25,482 nt of DNA, from the NCBI GenBank assembly GCA_002418885.1, contig DIEZ01000069.1, forward strand, positions 12,743 to 38,224, read 5' to 3'. Source of the stretch: Syntrophaceae bacterium UBA5761 (GTDB lineage Bacteria > Desulfobacterota > Syntrophia > Syntrophales > UBA4778). Made by a program: the position numbers and the translations under genes. Every line of letters begins with the position of its first letter. Within the stretch, counting starts at the first letter, position 1. A model generated the notes under the pieces. That model was not told the DNA's origin. It searched no databases and saw nothing but the letters and a program-made list of their open reading frames with translations. Positions 8,428 through 15,448 of this stretch are shown here, in pieces.

Positions 8428-9243
8428 TCATTTTGTCTTCGACGCCTCGACAGATACAACCTCCACGATGTACTCGACGGCGGTCTTTGGCGGGTCTACA
8501 AACACGGCGGTAAAGGGGATCCGGCCCCCGGGGGCGATGCCCAAGTTGGGAGCGTCGCTTCCCGTCGCCGACAGTTTTTCCATGATTCCATTGACGGTCA
8601 GTTTCGCCAGGTCCTCGTCGGTCAAGGTATTGCCGCAATAAGAGTGCACCTCGGCGACGACCCTCCCCTCCGAATCCAGGAGTGTCGCCTTTACGCGCAG
8701 GTTCGACACGGGATGATCGTCTTTGTTTACCGCCATGCCGTCGATGACCATCATATCCCCGGCCAGCCAGTTCTTGACGTACCTGTCCCGTACGTCGACC
8801 AAATCTATAGCCGGGCCCGTGGGGTGTTCCGGCGGCCCGACCCCGAAGTAACGGGCGATGTAAGAACAACCGGGCAAGGCCGCCGTCAGAACCTCCGGCA
8901 TGAACCAGACGACCCCTCCCAGGACAAGCAACAGCAAAAAGACGGCGACGGCGGTCTTCTTCAGGATGCCTTTGCTCCTCCCCGGCGGTCCCGCCACATT
9001 CTCATTTTCCGAAGCCGCCCCTCCACCGGGGATACCCTCCGTTACTTGCCCGACATCAAGGACGGCGGCTTCACCTTCCGCCGATTCTGCCGGACGCGGT
9101 GCGGAGGGGTTCTCCTGGAAGAAGACATTCTCACACCGGCTGCACCTGACCCAGACCCCTTCCCCCCGGACAAGCGTCTCGTCGAACCGGAAGCGGGTCC
9201 CGCATTTCGAGCACTGAATTATCATCTTATTGTTCGTCGACAA
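8428..9243 (-). CDS. MJ0042 zinc-finger/DUF3426 single-pass membrane protein
   Basis: This 271-residue protein begins with an MJ0042-type zinc ribbon (IQCSKCGTRFRFDE and VRCSRCENVFF; four Cys as two CxxC pairs at about residues 10-36). A low-complexity linker of about 50 residues follows, then one transmembrane helix (about 95-115) and a DUF3426-like beta-rich domain with LRVKATLLDSEG and IPFTAVFVDPP. The predicted topology is a cytoplasmic zinc finger and a periplasmic C domain. Its function is unknown. Such proteins are common in delta- and beta-proteobacteria. The start is TTG 9243, because GGAGGTG sits 6 nt upstream within hpt. The later ATG at 9225 has no ribosome site. It overlaps the hpt 3' end by 17 nt and is coupled to the channel gene downstream. 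Confidence 0.82.
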   Translation of the reverse strand: MSTNNKMIIQCSKCGTRFRFDETLVRGEGVWVRCSRCENVFFQENPSAPRPAESAEGEAAVLDVGQVTEGIPGGGAASENENVAGPPGRSKGILKKTAVAVFLLLLVLGGVVWFMPEVLTAALPGCSYIARYFGVGPPEHPTGPAIDLVDVRDRYVKNWLAGDMMVIDGMAVNKDDHPVSNLRVKATLLDSEGRVVAEVHSYCGNTLTDEDLAKLTVNGIMEKLSATGSDAPNLGIAPGGRIPFTAVFVDPPKTAVEYIVEVVSVEASKTK

Positions 9244-9754
9244 CGTACACCTCCGGATGAAAGCGTGATTTTTCGTCGAAGTCGAGCCCGTATCCCACGA
9301 TGAACCCGTCCTCCATCGTGAAGCCCACGTAGTCGGCTTCGAATTCGACTTCCCTCCGTGCCCGCTTGTCGATAAAGGCGCAGACCTTCAACGACCTCGG
9401 GTTCTTTTCCTTGAGCCTTTCCACCAGAAAACGCATGGTGATGCCCGTATCGACGATGTCCTCGATAATCAAGACGTCCTTTCCCGTTATGTCCGTTTCG
9501 ATGTCTTTCTTTATGATGACGTTGCCCGAGCTCGCCGACCCGGAACCGTAACTCGCCACTCTCACAAAATCGATGACGCAGGGTACCTTGAGGCACCGGA
9601 TGAGGTCTGCCATGAAGATAAAGGCCCCTTTGAGAACCCCGATGAGAACCGGCTCCCTGCCGCGGTAATCCCGAGAGATCTCTTCGGCGAGTTCCGCAAC
9701 CCGGCGGCTGATTGCCTCCTTGGTATAGAGCACTTTCTTGTTCTCGACTTCCAT
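9227..9754 (-). CDS. hpt: Hypoxanthine phosphoribosyltransferase
   Basis: This type I phosphoribosyltransferase (175 residues from ATG 9754) salvages hypoxanthine and guanine with PRPP. It shows VLIGVLKGAFIFMADL, the PRPP-binding loop VLIIEDIVDTGITM (about 100-113), FIDKRARR and the C-terminal GYGLDFDEKSR. The reading frame is open upstream to 9838, but MEVENKKVLYTKE matches the family N terminus, and a G-rich purine tract lies directly before the ATG. The 132-nt gap to the Cys-rich gene upstream is A+T-rich. It contains TTGACT with no good -10, so I do not call a promoter there. It is first of three coupled genes, overlapping the DUF3426 gene by 17 nt. Salvage fits the de novo purine operon on the other strand. 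Confidence 0.95.
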   Translation of the reverse strand: MEVENKKVLYTKEAISRRVAELAEEISRDYRGREPVLIGVLKGAFIFMADLIRCLKVPCVIDFVRVASYGSGSASSGNVIIKKDIETDITGKDVLIIEDIVDTGITMRFLVERLKEKNPRSLKVCAFIDKRARREVEFEADYVGFTMEDGFIVGYGLDFDEKSRFHPEVYVVDEQ

Positions 9755-9886
9755 CTCCCGACCCCCCCCTGAAAAATCAATGTAAAAAGTTCTGAAACGC
9801 ACGAAAGCAGGGCATACCAGACAATCAGTGATTAGCAAAAAAAGTCAAAAATTTCAGCATGAAAATGCCATACCGTCTATGTGCCG

Positions 9887-10834
9887 TTATCCCTGTTCGC
9901 CGGCTCCGACCTTCGTTTCCTCGTCAACGGTAAAATTGCATTCCTTGCGGAAGAGGAGGATAAAATCGTCTATCAGACACCGTATGATGCCCTCCGCTTT
10001 TTTCACGTCCTCACCGTCCGCGAATTCAGAGGAAAGACTCAAGAATATCCTGTCGAACCCGGATTTATCCACACCAAGGCGCTCATAGTCGATGGGGCGG
10101 ATCATATACTGGGACCCGTCGAAATAGTATTTGCCGAGGCGGTTGACCGAGGTCGAACGGAAGGGCCAGCTCGCCTTGAGAGAGAAAAAACGCCTCGCGG
10201 CGTCCCTGAGGGCCGGGCGCTCGAAGCAGCCCGGAGGAGGCATCTCACCTATACCGTCGCTTACGAGACGGAAATACTCCTTCACGAGGTCGATATCGGT
10301 GACGCAAAGGCCGTAGAGGTACCAGCCGTCCAGGATTTTGATGAGAGACCTCTTTTCCGCCTCCGATATGTAGTGGTAGCTCGGGCAGAAATGACCGTCG
10401 CAAAGCTCCCGACCGTAGAAGGATACACCGCGCAGGTCCCTGCCCCCGTTCTGGAGAGGGTGGAGCAGGCAGCCGACACGCCTCTCGTCTTCGTCGAGAA
10501 AGCCGAGGAATTCGCAGCAGTAAATCACATCGTAGCGTTTCGTCCCGTCCTCGATGCTCTTTATCCTTTCCGAAAAAGCATGCAGGTCTTCCTCGCTCTC
10601 GACCTTTTCCCGAAAAAGCCGCGTCCGCTTCCTCAACCTTTCCGTCAGTGCCTCTTCCGAGCTGTCAGCGTAATTATACAGGCCACAGCAGGCCCCGCAG
10701 GACTTCCCGGAGTCCGGCTGACATAGATGTACAAAATCGCATCCCTCCATGAGAAGGAACATAACAGAACTTTTTCCGGGGGACAACAGAAAGAGGCCGG
10801 AGGGTTCAAACTCCTTGAAAAACCCCGTGAACAT
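9887..10834 (-). CDS. Cys-rich uncharacterised protein with YkgJ-like CxxCC motif
   Basis: This protein of up to 315 residues is of unknown function. It has a Cys cluster near its N terminus (CQPDSGKSCGACCGLYNY, about residues 38-55), then YCCEF, GCLLHP, LCDGHFCPSYHYIS, YGLCV, and single Cys in GCFERP, IIRCL and ECNF. The C-x7-C-x2-CC pattern resembles the YkgJ-type zinc or iron-sulfur binding domain (PF03692), so a metal-binding role is likely but the reaction is not known. The start is unclear. ATG 10834 has GGAAG about 10 nt upstream, while ATG 10762 or 10750, just before MEGCDFVHLCQP, are shorter options and may be closer to the conserved core. It precedes hpt by 132 nt and is divergent from the CYTH gene. 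Confidence 0.68.
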   Translation of the reverse strand: MFTGFFKEFEPSGLFLLSPGKSSVMFLLMEGCDFVHLCQPDSGKSCGACCGLYNYADSSEEALTERLRKRTRLFREKVESEEDLHAFSERIKSIEDGTKRYDVIYCCEFLGFLDEDERRVGCLLHPLQNGGRDLRGVSFYGRELCDGHFCPSYHYISEAEKRSLIKILDGWYLYGLCVTDIDLVKEYFRLVSDGIGEMPPPGCFERPALRDAARRFFSLKASWPFRSTSVNRLGKYYFDGSQYMIRPIDYERLGVDKSGFDRIFLSLSSEFADGEDVKKAEGIIRCLIDDFILLFRKECNFTVDEETKVGAGEQG

Positions 10835-10904
10835 GGCTATATAACTTCCAAGTTCCGAATCCTTTGGGCCGGGAACCTCGACCCTTTAAACTCCGGATCT
10901 TTCC

Positions 10905-11399
10905 GTGGCCTTCGAAATCGAGCGCAGATTTCTCGTGAAAAATGACGACTGGAAACGGCGGGCCTCCATCGGCACGGCGTACCGGCAGGGCTATATCTTT
11001 ACGGCAGAAGGCTGCACCCTGAGGGTGAGGGTTGCCGGGAACAGGGGATTTCTTACACTCAAGGGCCTTCACGAAGGCATCACCCGGCGCGAGTACGACT
11101 ATGAAATACCTCTCGCGGAGGCCGAAGAAATCCTCTCGGTCTTCTGTACGCGAACCCCGGTCGAAAAGGTCCGTTATACCGTGGAAGAGGCGGGGATAAG
11201 ATGGGAGGTAGACGTCTTTTCTGGGGCGAACCACGGCCTGGTCATCGCGGAAGTAGAGCTCCCGGAAGAAGGCCAACCCGTCGAACCCCCCGGATGGGCG
11301 GGCGAAGAGGTCACCGGAGACACCCGGTATCTCAATGTCAACCTTTACCTCCTCCCCTTCAGCGAATGGCCGGCCGGCAATCGACCGACGCCCTCTTGA
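10905..11399 (+). CDS. CYTH domain protein (adenylate cyclase IV/thiamine triphosphatase fold)
   Basis: This 164-residue protein consists of one CYTH domain. The signature EIERRFLV (ExExR in place of the more usual ExExK) stands at residues 4-11. RQGYIF, CTLRVRV, GFLTLKG, RREYDYEIPL, VEKVRY, WEVDVF, LVIAEVELP and TGDTRYLNVNL follow, giving the alternating charged beta strands of the triphosphate tunnel. Members hydrolyse inorganic triphosphate, thiamine triphosphate or, in class IV, cyclise ATP. Small bacterial ones with this motif are most often tripolyphosphatases, but the substrate cannot be settled here. The start is GTG 10905 and the ribosome site is weak. It is a single gene, divergent from the Cys-rich gene and convergent with the next (23-nt gap). 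Confidence 0.86.
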   Translation: MAFEIERRFLVKNDDWKRRASIGTAYRQGYIFTAEGCTLRVRVAGNRGFLTLKGLHEGITRREYDYEIPLAEAEEILSVFCTRTPVEKVRYTVEEAGIRWEVDVFSGANHGLVIAEVELPEEGQPVEPPGWAGEEVTGDTRYLNVNLYLLPFSEWPAGNRPTPS

Positions 11400-11422
11400 A
11401 GGCGGTAAAAACCCCTCGTCCG

Positions 11423-12199
11423 TCACCCCAGACGCTTCCACTCGAACCAACCCGTAAGCTGGAGGAGCCTGGCCCATTCGTTGATCATCGCCCGGTCCCC
11501 TTCATGGTTATTCCCTAATCCCTGCTCGGTCACCCGGACCAGCGACTGGCCGTCGTACAGGAAAACCGTCTTGTGATAAGGGGCCACAAAATCCAGCCGG
11601 AAGTGATCCTCCAGGACCTTGAAGTAGGCGTAATTCATCACATTCGAGGCATAGTAGACCTTGGCGGGCGTTATCTTTCTCATGTCCTCGGAAAGTCCTA
11701 AAATTGCCGCCCTTCTTTGCCTCTCGAGCGAAGCGAGCTGTATCGCCCGCAGCTCAGGATATTCGTCGTAGAGCCATTTGTCGATCATGATGTCGGGGGG
11801 CATCCTGGTCACCTGGAAGACTACTCCCTCGTACCAGAGAAAAACGAGCTTCTTCACCTTCTCGGGACCGAATACCAGCGAAAGACGTTTCAGGTCATCG
11901 TCCATCTCCAGAAGATAGCTCATCATGGTCTTGCGATTGGCGACAGGGATGAATCGCTTCCCCTTCTCCGCCCCGAAGAGCCGAAGAACATGACCGCACT
12001 GGTGAGCTACGAGATAATTTATCTCTTCGGTATGGGTCGGCCGGTAAAAGAGACGATGGGTCTGCTCATCCTTCTCAGCCACCTTCAACTCGGCGGAAAC
12101 AGACAGGTCGCTCTTTTCGACGAAATCGACCTTCCTGTCGGTCATCTCTTCAACGACTTTCAGTATTTCCCTGACCGGGTCCAGTAACCTCAGTGTCAT
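11423..12199 (-). CDS. Uncharacterised protein with degenerate zincin motif HQCGH
   Basis: This 258-residue soluble protein matches no family I can name. Its clearest feature is the segment EINYLVAHQCGHVLRLF (residues 59-75). It reads like a zinc-metalloprotease helix HExxH, but the catalytic Glu is Gln (H66-Q67-C68-G69-H70). An acidic stretch (IMIDKWLYDEYPEL) and many aromatics follow, with no signal peptide or transmembrane helix. If the two His still bind metal, the protein could be a pseudo-protease or use another chemistry, which is inference. The start is ATG 12199 with GAGGAGAGG upstream. It is divergent from the TPR gene across an 87-nt A+T-rich spacer holding TATATA (12253-12258), with no clear -35. 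Confidence 0.7.
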   Translation of the reverse strand: MTLRLLDPVREILKVVEEMTDRKVDFVEKSDLSVSAELKVAEKDEQTHRLFYRPTHTEEINYLVAHQCGHVLRLFGAEKGKRFIPVANRKTMMSYLLEMDDDLKRLSLVFGPEKVKKLVFLWYEGVVFQVTRMPPDIMIDKWLYDEYPELRAIQLASLERQRRAAILGLSEDMRKITPAKVYYASNVMNYAYFKVLEDHFRLDFVAPYHKTVFLYDGQSLVRVTEQGLGNNHEGDRAMINEWARLLQLTGWFEWKRLG

Positions 12200-12286
12200 G
12201 GGTCCTCTCCTCGCTTTCAGCTTGGCGGCTTCCTTTTTTGAATTGTTTTTGGTATATAAAAACAGAACTTCTGCAGGTAGGATACC

Positions 12287-12967
12287 ATGAAAAGGAGGAA
12301 TTTTCGCGTTCTCTTCGCAATATTCGTATTTTCTTCGTTTCTTTTCCTAAGTCCGGCGGTCTGTCCTGCCCAGGAAACAGGGAAAACGACCGAGCTCAAA
12401 ATAACACCCGGCGGCTCCTGTGAGGAGGAGCTTTGGGAGGCGGACCGCCGTTGCCTCAACGGGCGATGCGAAGATGCCGTGTACCTCTGCGACCGTTTCC
12501 TTGAAAGAGACGACGCCTGTCACGGTGATTTAAGAGGCGATGCTTTTTTCAGACGGGGTCGAGCGAAGGAGACCATGAATGATTTCCGGGGGGCTGTCTC
12601 AGACTACGGCCTTGCCCTCCAGGCGAAGCCGGACTCGGCGAAATTCAGGGAAGCCCTGGGCAGGGGATACTACAAGCTGGCCAACCAGAAAGAACGGTTG
12701 GGCGATTTCCGGGGTGCCCTTGCTGATTACCTGAAGGCCCTCGAGCTTACACCTGGGCTCCCTGAAGCGGCCGACGGGGTTGCCAGCATCTACTTGGAAA
12801 TAGGTAACAAGAAACAAGAGCGGGGCGAGTTGAAGAGTGCCATGGAGGATTACGAGAAAGCGCTACGGTACAGCCCGAACCACCCCGCTGTGAGGGAGGC
12901 CAAGAAAAATCTGGAGGAGAGGTTGAAGTACAAGGCTGCGGAACGTGACGCCATGTTCACGTTCTGA
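12287..12967 (+). CDS. Secreted TPR-repeat protein
   Basis: This 226-residue protein has an N-terminal signal peptide (KRR, then a hydrophobic core to about residue 25, probable cleavage after CPA at 26-28), so it is likely periplasmic. The lipobox is poor, so I do not call it a lipoprotein. Three TPR-like units follow at about 84-117, 124-157 and 164-197, each with a helix of the type DFRGALADYLKALELTP. The segment before the repeats is unusually rich in Cys (residues 45, 56, 61, 68, 78), suggesting disulfides in the periplasm. TPRs mediate protein contacts; the partner is unknown. The start is ATG 12287, with AGGA shortly upstream. It is a single gene, convergent with purU (21-nt gap). Confidence 0.8.
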   Translation: MKRRNFRVLFAIFVFSSFLFLSPAVCPAQETGKTTELKITPGGSCEEELWEADRRCLNGRCEDAVYLCDRFLERDDACHGDLRGDAFFRRGRAKETMNDFRGAVSDYGLALQAKPDSAKFREALGRGYYKLANQKERLGDFRGALADYLKALELTPGLPEAADGVASIYLEIGNKKQERGELKSAMEDYEKALRYSPNHPAVREAKKNLEERLKYKAAERDAMFTF

Positions 12968-12988
12968 GTCGAGTCGACTCTCGGCGGA

Positions 12989-13858
12989 TTACTCGAAAAC
13001 GATGGTCTTAGACCCGTGAACGATGACCCGATGTTCCAGGTGGAGTTTAACCGCCCGTGACAGGACGGTCCTTTCCAAGTCTTTCCCTTTCATCTTCATG
13101 TCTTCCACGGAATCCCGGTGACTTATCCTGATCACGTCTTGAACGATGATCGGCCCGTCGTCGAGACTCTCCGTCACGTAATGGCTCGTGGCACCGATGA
13201 TCTTGACGCCCCGGTCATAGGCCTGTTCATAGGGCTTGCCGCCGGCAAAGGCCGGAAGGAAGGAATGGTGGATATTGATGATGCGGTCGCGGTATAGGTC
13301 GACGAACCTGCCCGTGAGTATCTGCATATAACGAGCAAGGACGATCAGGTCCACCCCGTGCCGTCGGAGCTCCTCTATTTCCCGTTCTTCCTGCGCCTCC
13401 TTGTTTTCCGGCGTGACGGGGTAATAGCGGAAGTTCAACCCGAAATGCTCGGATAAGGGCTTTAGGTCCATGTGATTGCTGATGACGATGGGTATCTCGC
13501 ACTTGATTTCTCCCATGTTCTGACGCAGAATGAGGTCATGGAAGCAGTAGACGTGGCGGGAAACGAAGATCGCCACTTTCGGGACATAATCGGTAAAACG
13601 GAGCCGCCAGGTCATGCCGAAGCGGTCGGCTATGGGCGAAAAGGCCTTCCCGATATCCTCCCGGCGGATGTCGAACCCTTCCAGCTCCCACTCGATCCGC
13701 ATGAAAAATACCTTCGACTTCTGGGTCGTGTGCTGGGCTGCATGGACGATGTTGCCGTTGTGCTGGAAGACGAAATTGGACACCGACGCGACGATTCCGC
13801 GCTGGTCGGGACAGGAAAGAAGCAGGATGGCATTGGCCTCGCTCAATCTATCTGACAC
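12989..13858 (-). CDS. purU: Formyltetrahydrofolate deformylase
   Basis: PurU (289 residues) hydrolyses 10-formyl-THF to THF and formate, balancing one-carbon pools and feeding PurT-type formate use. An N-terminal ACT domain (about 10-85) begins ILLLSCPDQRGIVASVSNF. The formyltransferase domain follows, with VAIFVSRHVYCFHDLI, IPIVISNH, LARYMQILT, the catalytic INIHHSFLPAFAGGKPY and ATSHYVTESLDDGPII (His and Asp in place). The start is GTG 13858. No ATG precedes the conserved region and the ribosome site is poor. The start codon lies inside one arm of a perfect inverted repeat, with a strong promoter just upstream. It is monocistronic, convergent with the TPR gene. In enterobacteria PurU is allosterically controlled by Met and Gly through the ACT domain. 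Confidence 0.96.
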   Translation of the reverse strand: MSDRLSEANAILLLSCPDQRGIVASVSNFVFQHNGNIVHAAQHTTQKSKVFFMRIEWELEGFDIRREDIGKAFSPIADRFGMTWRLRFTDYVPKVAIFVSRHVYCFHDLILRQNMGEIKCEIPIVISNHMDLKPLSEHFGLNFRYYPVTPENKEAQEEREIEELRRHGVDLIVLARYMQILTGRFVDLYRDRIINIHHSFLPAFAGGKPYEQAYDRGVKIIGATSHYVTESLDDGPIIVQDVIRISHRDSVEDMKMKGKDLERTVLSRAVKLHLEHRVIVHGSKTIVFE

Positions 13859-13892
13859 CTCGTTCGACAGTTATGTTGATGATGAGGTGTCA
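13853..13892. repeat. Perfect 9-bp inverted repeat over the purU start and promoter
   Basis: TGACACCTC at 13853-13861 and GAGGTGTCA at 13884-13892 are exact reverse complements separated by 22 nt (centres 31 bp apart, about three helical turns). One arm contains the purU GTG start codon; the other abuts the -10 box. It could be a regulator's DNA operator or, if transcription starts early enough, an RNA hairpin hiding the start codon. Confidence 0.6.
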
Positions 13893-13921
13893 AGTATAGG
13901 GACAACGAAGGCTGAGGTCAA
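13893..13921 (-). promoter_or_regulatory. Predicted sigma70 promoter for purU
   Basis: On the minus strand TTGACC (13921-13916), a 17-nt spacer and TATACT (13898-13893) match 5/6 and 5/6 of the consensus. It lies 35 nt before the GTG start, leaving a leader of only about 28 nt. Confidence 0.6.
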
Positions 13922-14023
13922 CAGAAAGTGACGAGAAACGGCAACTTCGCGAACAGAAAAATCATGGCAGAGAAAAAAGGCGCGCTGACGCGCGGAACAG
14001 AGATGAACACCGGGTGAAGAAGC

Positions 14024-14416
14024 ATGAAAATGGTTGAAGAGATACCACTGCCCAACGGCCTCGTAGCGGAGGTGTGGGACCGGTCCCGGGCAATCGCCGC
14101 CGATACGACGAAGGTCGCCCTCCTCGTTCGTGTTAAAGTCACCTTCAAGGAGGAGTATTTTTCGAATGAGGAGCAACTTAGGCTCGCGACAAAGGTGTTC
14201 GGGCCCGACGTTTATTACGAGCTGAAGAAAGAAAGGACCTTCGTCCCCAATCGGGATGTTGGACGCGCCTTCCAGTCCTTCTTAGAGGAATTCAAACGCG
14301 ACGCCTTACCGTACATCTCAAAAGAAAAGTTCCCTGCCGGCTTCGCCCGGTCCAAATACCTGGACATCCAAAAACACCCGTACAAGTATGGGCTGCCGGC
14401 GAGAAAGGGAAGCTGA
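14024..14416 (+). CDS. Small conserved-looking protein of unknown function
   Basis: This 130-residue protein belongs to no family I recognise. It has no signal peptide or membrane helix. The sequence is mixed alpha/beta: an N-terminal strand-rich part (LPNGLVAEVWDRSRAIAADT, then VALLVRVKVTF) and a basic, helical C-terminal part (VGRAFQSFLEEFKRDALPYI, ending in HPYKYGLPARKGS). The composition and the good continuous frame in a G+C-rich region support a real gene. The start is ATG 14024; ATG 14030 is an alternative. A weak purine-rich GGTGAAGAAG lies upstream. The gene stands alone between divergent purU and mdh, with a probable terminator over its stop. Confidence 0.65.
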   Translation: MKMVEEIPLPNGLVAEVWDRSRAIAADTTKVALLVRVKVTFKEEYFSNEEQLRLATKVFGPDVYYELKKERTFVPNRDVGRAFQSFLEEFKRDALPYISKEKFPAGFARSKYLDIQKHPYKYGLPARKGS

Positions 14417-14440
14417 GATGGCCCAATCTCCTTTTTTTCT
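14415..14440 (+). terminator. Probable weak intrinsic terminator after the 130-residue gene
   Basis: GAGAT (14415-14419), a 6-nt loop and ATCTC (14426-14430) form a short stem followed by C and seven T residues. The stop codon overlaps the left arm. The 5-bp stem is weak. Confidence 0.35.
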
Positions 14441-14452
14441 CGTCCGTTCTTA

Positions 14453-14461
14453 TGGTATAAA
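14453..14461 (+). promoter_or_regulatory. Possible extended -10 promoter for mdh
   Basis: TGGTATAAA (TG at 14453-14454, TATAAA at 14456-14461) fits an extended -10 element 51 nt before mdh. The -35 region is only a T-rich tract. Confidence 0.4.
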
Positions 14462-14512
14462 GCCTTACTTTTCCAGCCCAAAGGAAAAACAACAGGTAAG
14501 CCGGAGTAGATC

Positions 14513-15448
14513 ATGAACAATAAGGTATCCGTCGTCGGTGCGGGGTTCGTGGGCACCATGACCGCGCAGAGAATCGTCGAAAAGGACCTCGCCGACGTGG
14601 TCCTCGTCGACATCGTCGAGGGCGTCCCTCAAGGCAAGGCCCTCGACATCGCTCAGTCGGCGCCCATCGAAGGATTTGCGGCAAAGGTCGCCGGAACCAA
14701 CGACTTCTCTCTAATCCGGGATTCCCGTGTCGTCGTCGTGACAGCCGGTTTCCCCCGGGCTCCGGGTATGACTCGTGAGGAGCTGGCCCTGAAGAACGGG
14801 GGCGTCGTGAGGTCGGTGGCCGAGAAAATACGGCTGTTCGCCCCCGGGGCGATCATCCTCATGGTGACCAACCCCTTGGATCTCATGGCCCACCTCGCCT
14901 TTAAGGTCTCCGGTTTCCCGGCCGGGCGGGTCATCGGAATGGGTGGGGTTCTCGACTCGGCGCGCTACCGCTACCTCATTGCCGAGGAGCTCGATATCCC
15001 CGCCGGAGACATTCAGGCGCTCGTCCTGGGGAGTCACGGGGACGCCATGATCCCCCTGGAACGCTATGCGACGGTAGGAGGCATGCCGGCAGCCGGGTTG
15101 ATAAAAAAGGAAAAGTTCAGCCGGATCATCGAAAGGACCAAAAACAGCGGTGCGGAAATCGTCGGCCTCCTAAGGACGGGTAGCGCTTTTCATGCCCCCT
15201 CGGCGGCCGTCGTCTTCATGCTCGAGGCAATGTTGCTTGGATCACCCCGGATAATGCCGGCCTCGGTCTACCTGGACGGCCAGTATGGTATCAGGGACGT
15301 GTTCCTCGGGGTGCCCGTCCGCCTCGGCCCTTCCGGCGTCGAGGAGATTCTGACGGTGGACCTCTCGGAGAACGAACTGACCGCCTTGAAGCGTTCGGCT
15401 GAGGAGGCGAAGAAAGCATTCAAGAATCTGACGTCCCATGAAAGATGA
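14513..15448 (+). CDS. mdh: NAD-dependent malate dehydrogenase (LDH-like)
   Basis: Mdh (311 residues) interconverts malate and oxaloacetate. The NAD-binding GAGFVG (9-14) and Asp33 (LVDI), which prefers NAD over NADP, are present. So are the substrate loop GFPRAPGMTREEL with Arg82 and Arg88, VTNPLD (Asn120), DSARYR (Arg151) and catalytic His175 in LGSHGDAMIPL. Arg82, in place of lactate dehydrogenase's Gln, marks malate specificity. This is the LDH-like type of MDH usual in many anaerobes. The start is ATG 14513 with GGAG 6 nt upstream. The radical SAM gene starts 11 nt inside its 3' end, so the two are cotranscribed. Its product oxaloacetate is the substrate of the citrate synthase at the window's end. 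Confidence 0.96.
   Translation: MNNKVSVVGAGFVGTMTAQRIVEKDLADVVLVDIVEGVPQGKALDIAQSAPIEGFAAKVAGTNDFSLIRDSRVVVVTAGFPRAPGMTREELALKNGGVVRSVAEKIRLFAPGAIILMVTNPLDLMAHLAFKVSGFPAGRVIGMGGVLDSARYRYLIAEELDIPAGDIQALVLGSHGDAMIPLERYATVGGMPAAGLIKKEKFSRIIERTKNSGAEIVGLLRTGSAFHAPSAAVVFMLEAMLLGSPRIMPASVYLDGQYGIRDVFLGVPVRLGPSGVEEILTVDLSENELTALKRSAEEAKKAFKNLTSHER

Noticed and set aside
9755..9886. Possible hpt promoter and Cys-gene terminator in the A+T-rich gap
   Set aside because: TTGACT is present on the minus strand, but no fitting -10 box is found at 16-18 nt, and the hairpin there has only A-T-rich 5-bp arms.
9881..10726. Plus-strand open frame of 281 codons opposite the Cys-rich gene
   Set aside because: The minus-strand frame has ordered Cys motifs and hydrophobic patterning; the plus frame does not, and reads as a shadow.
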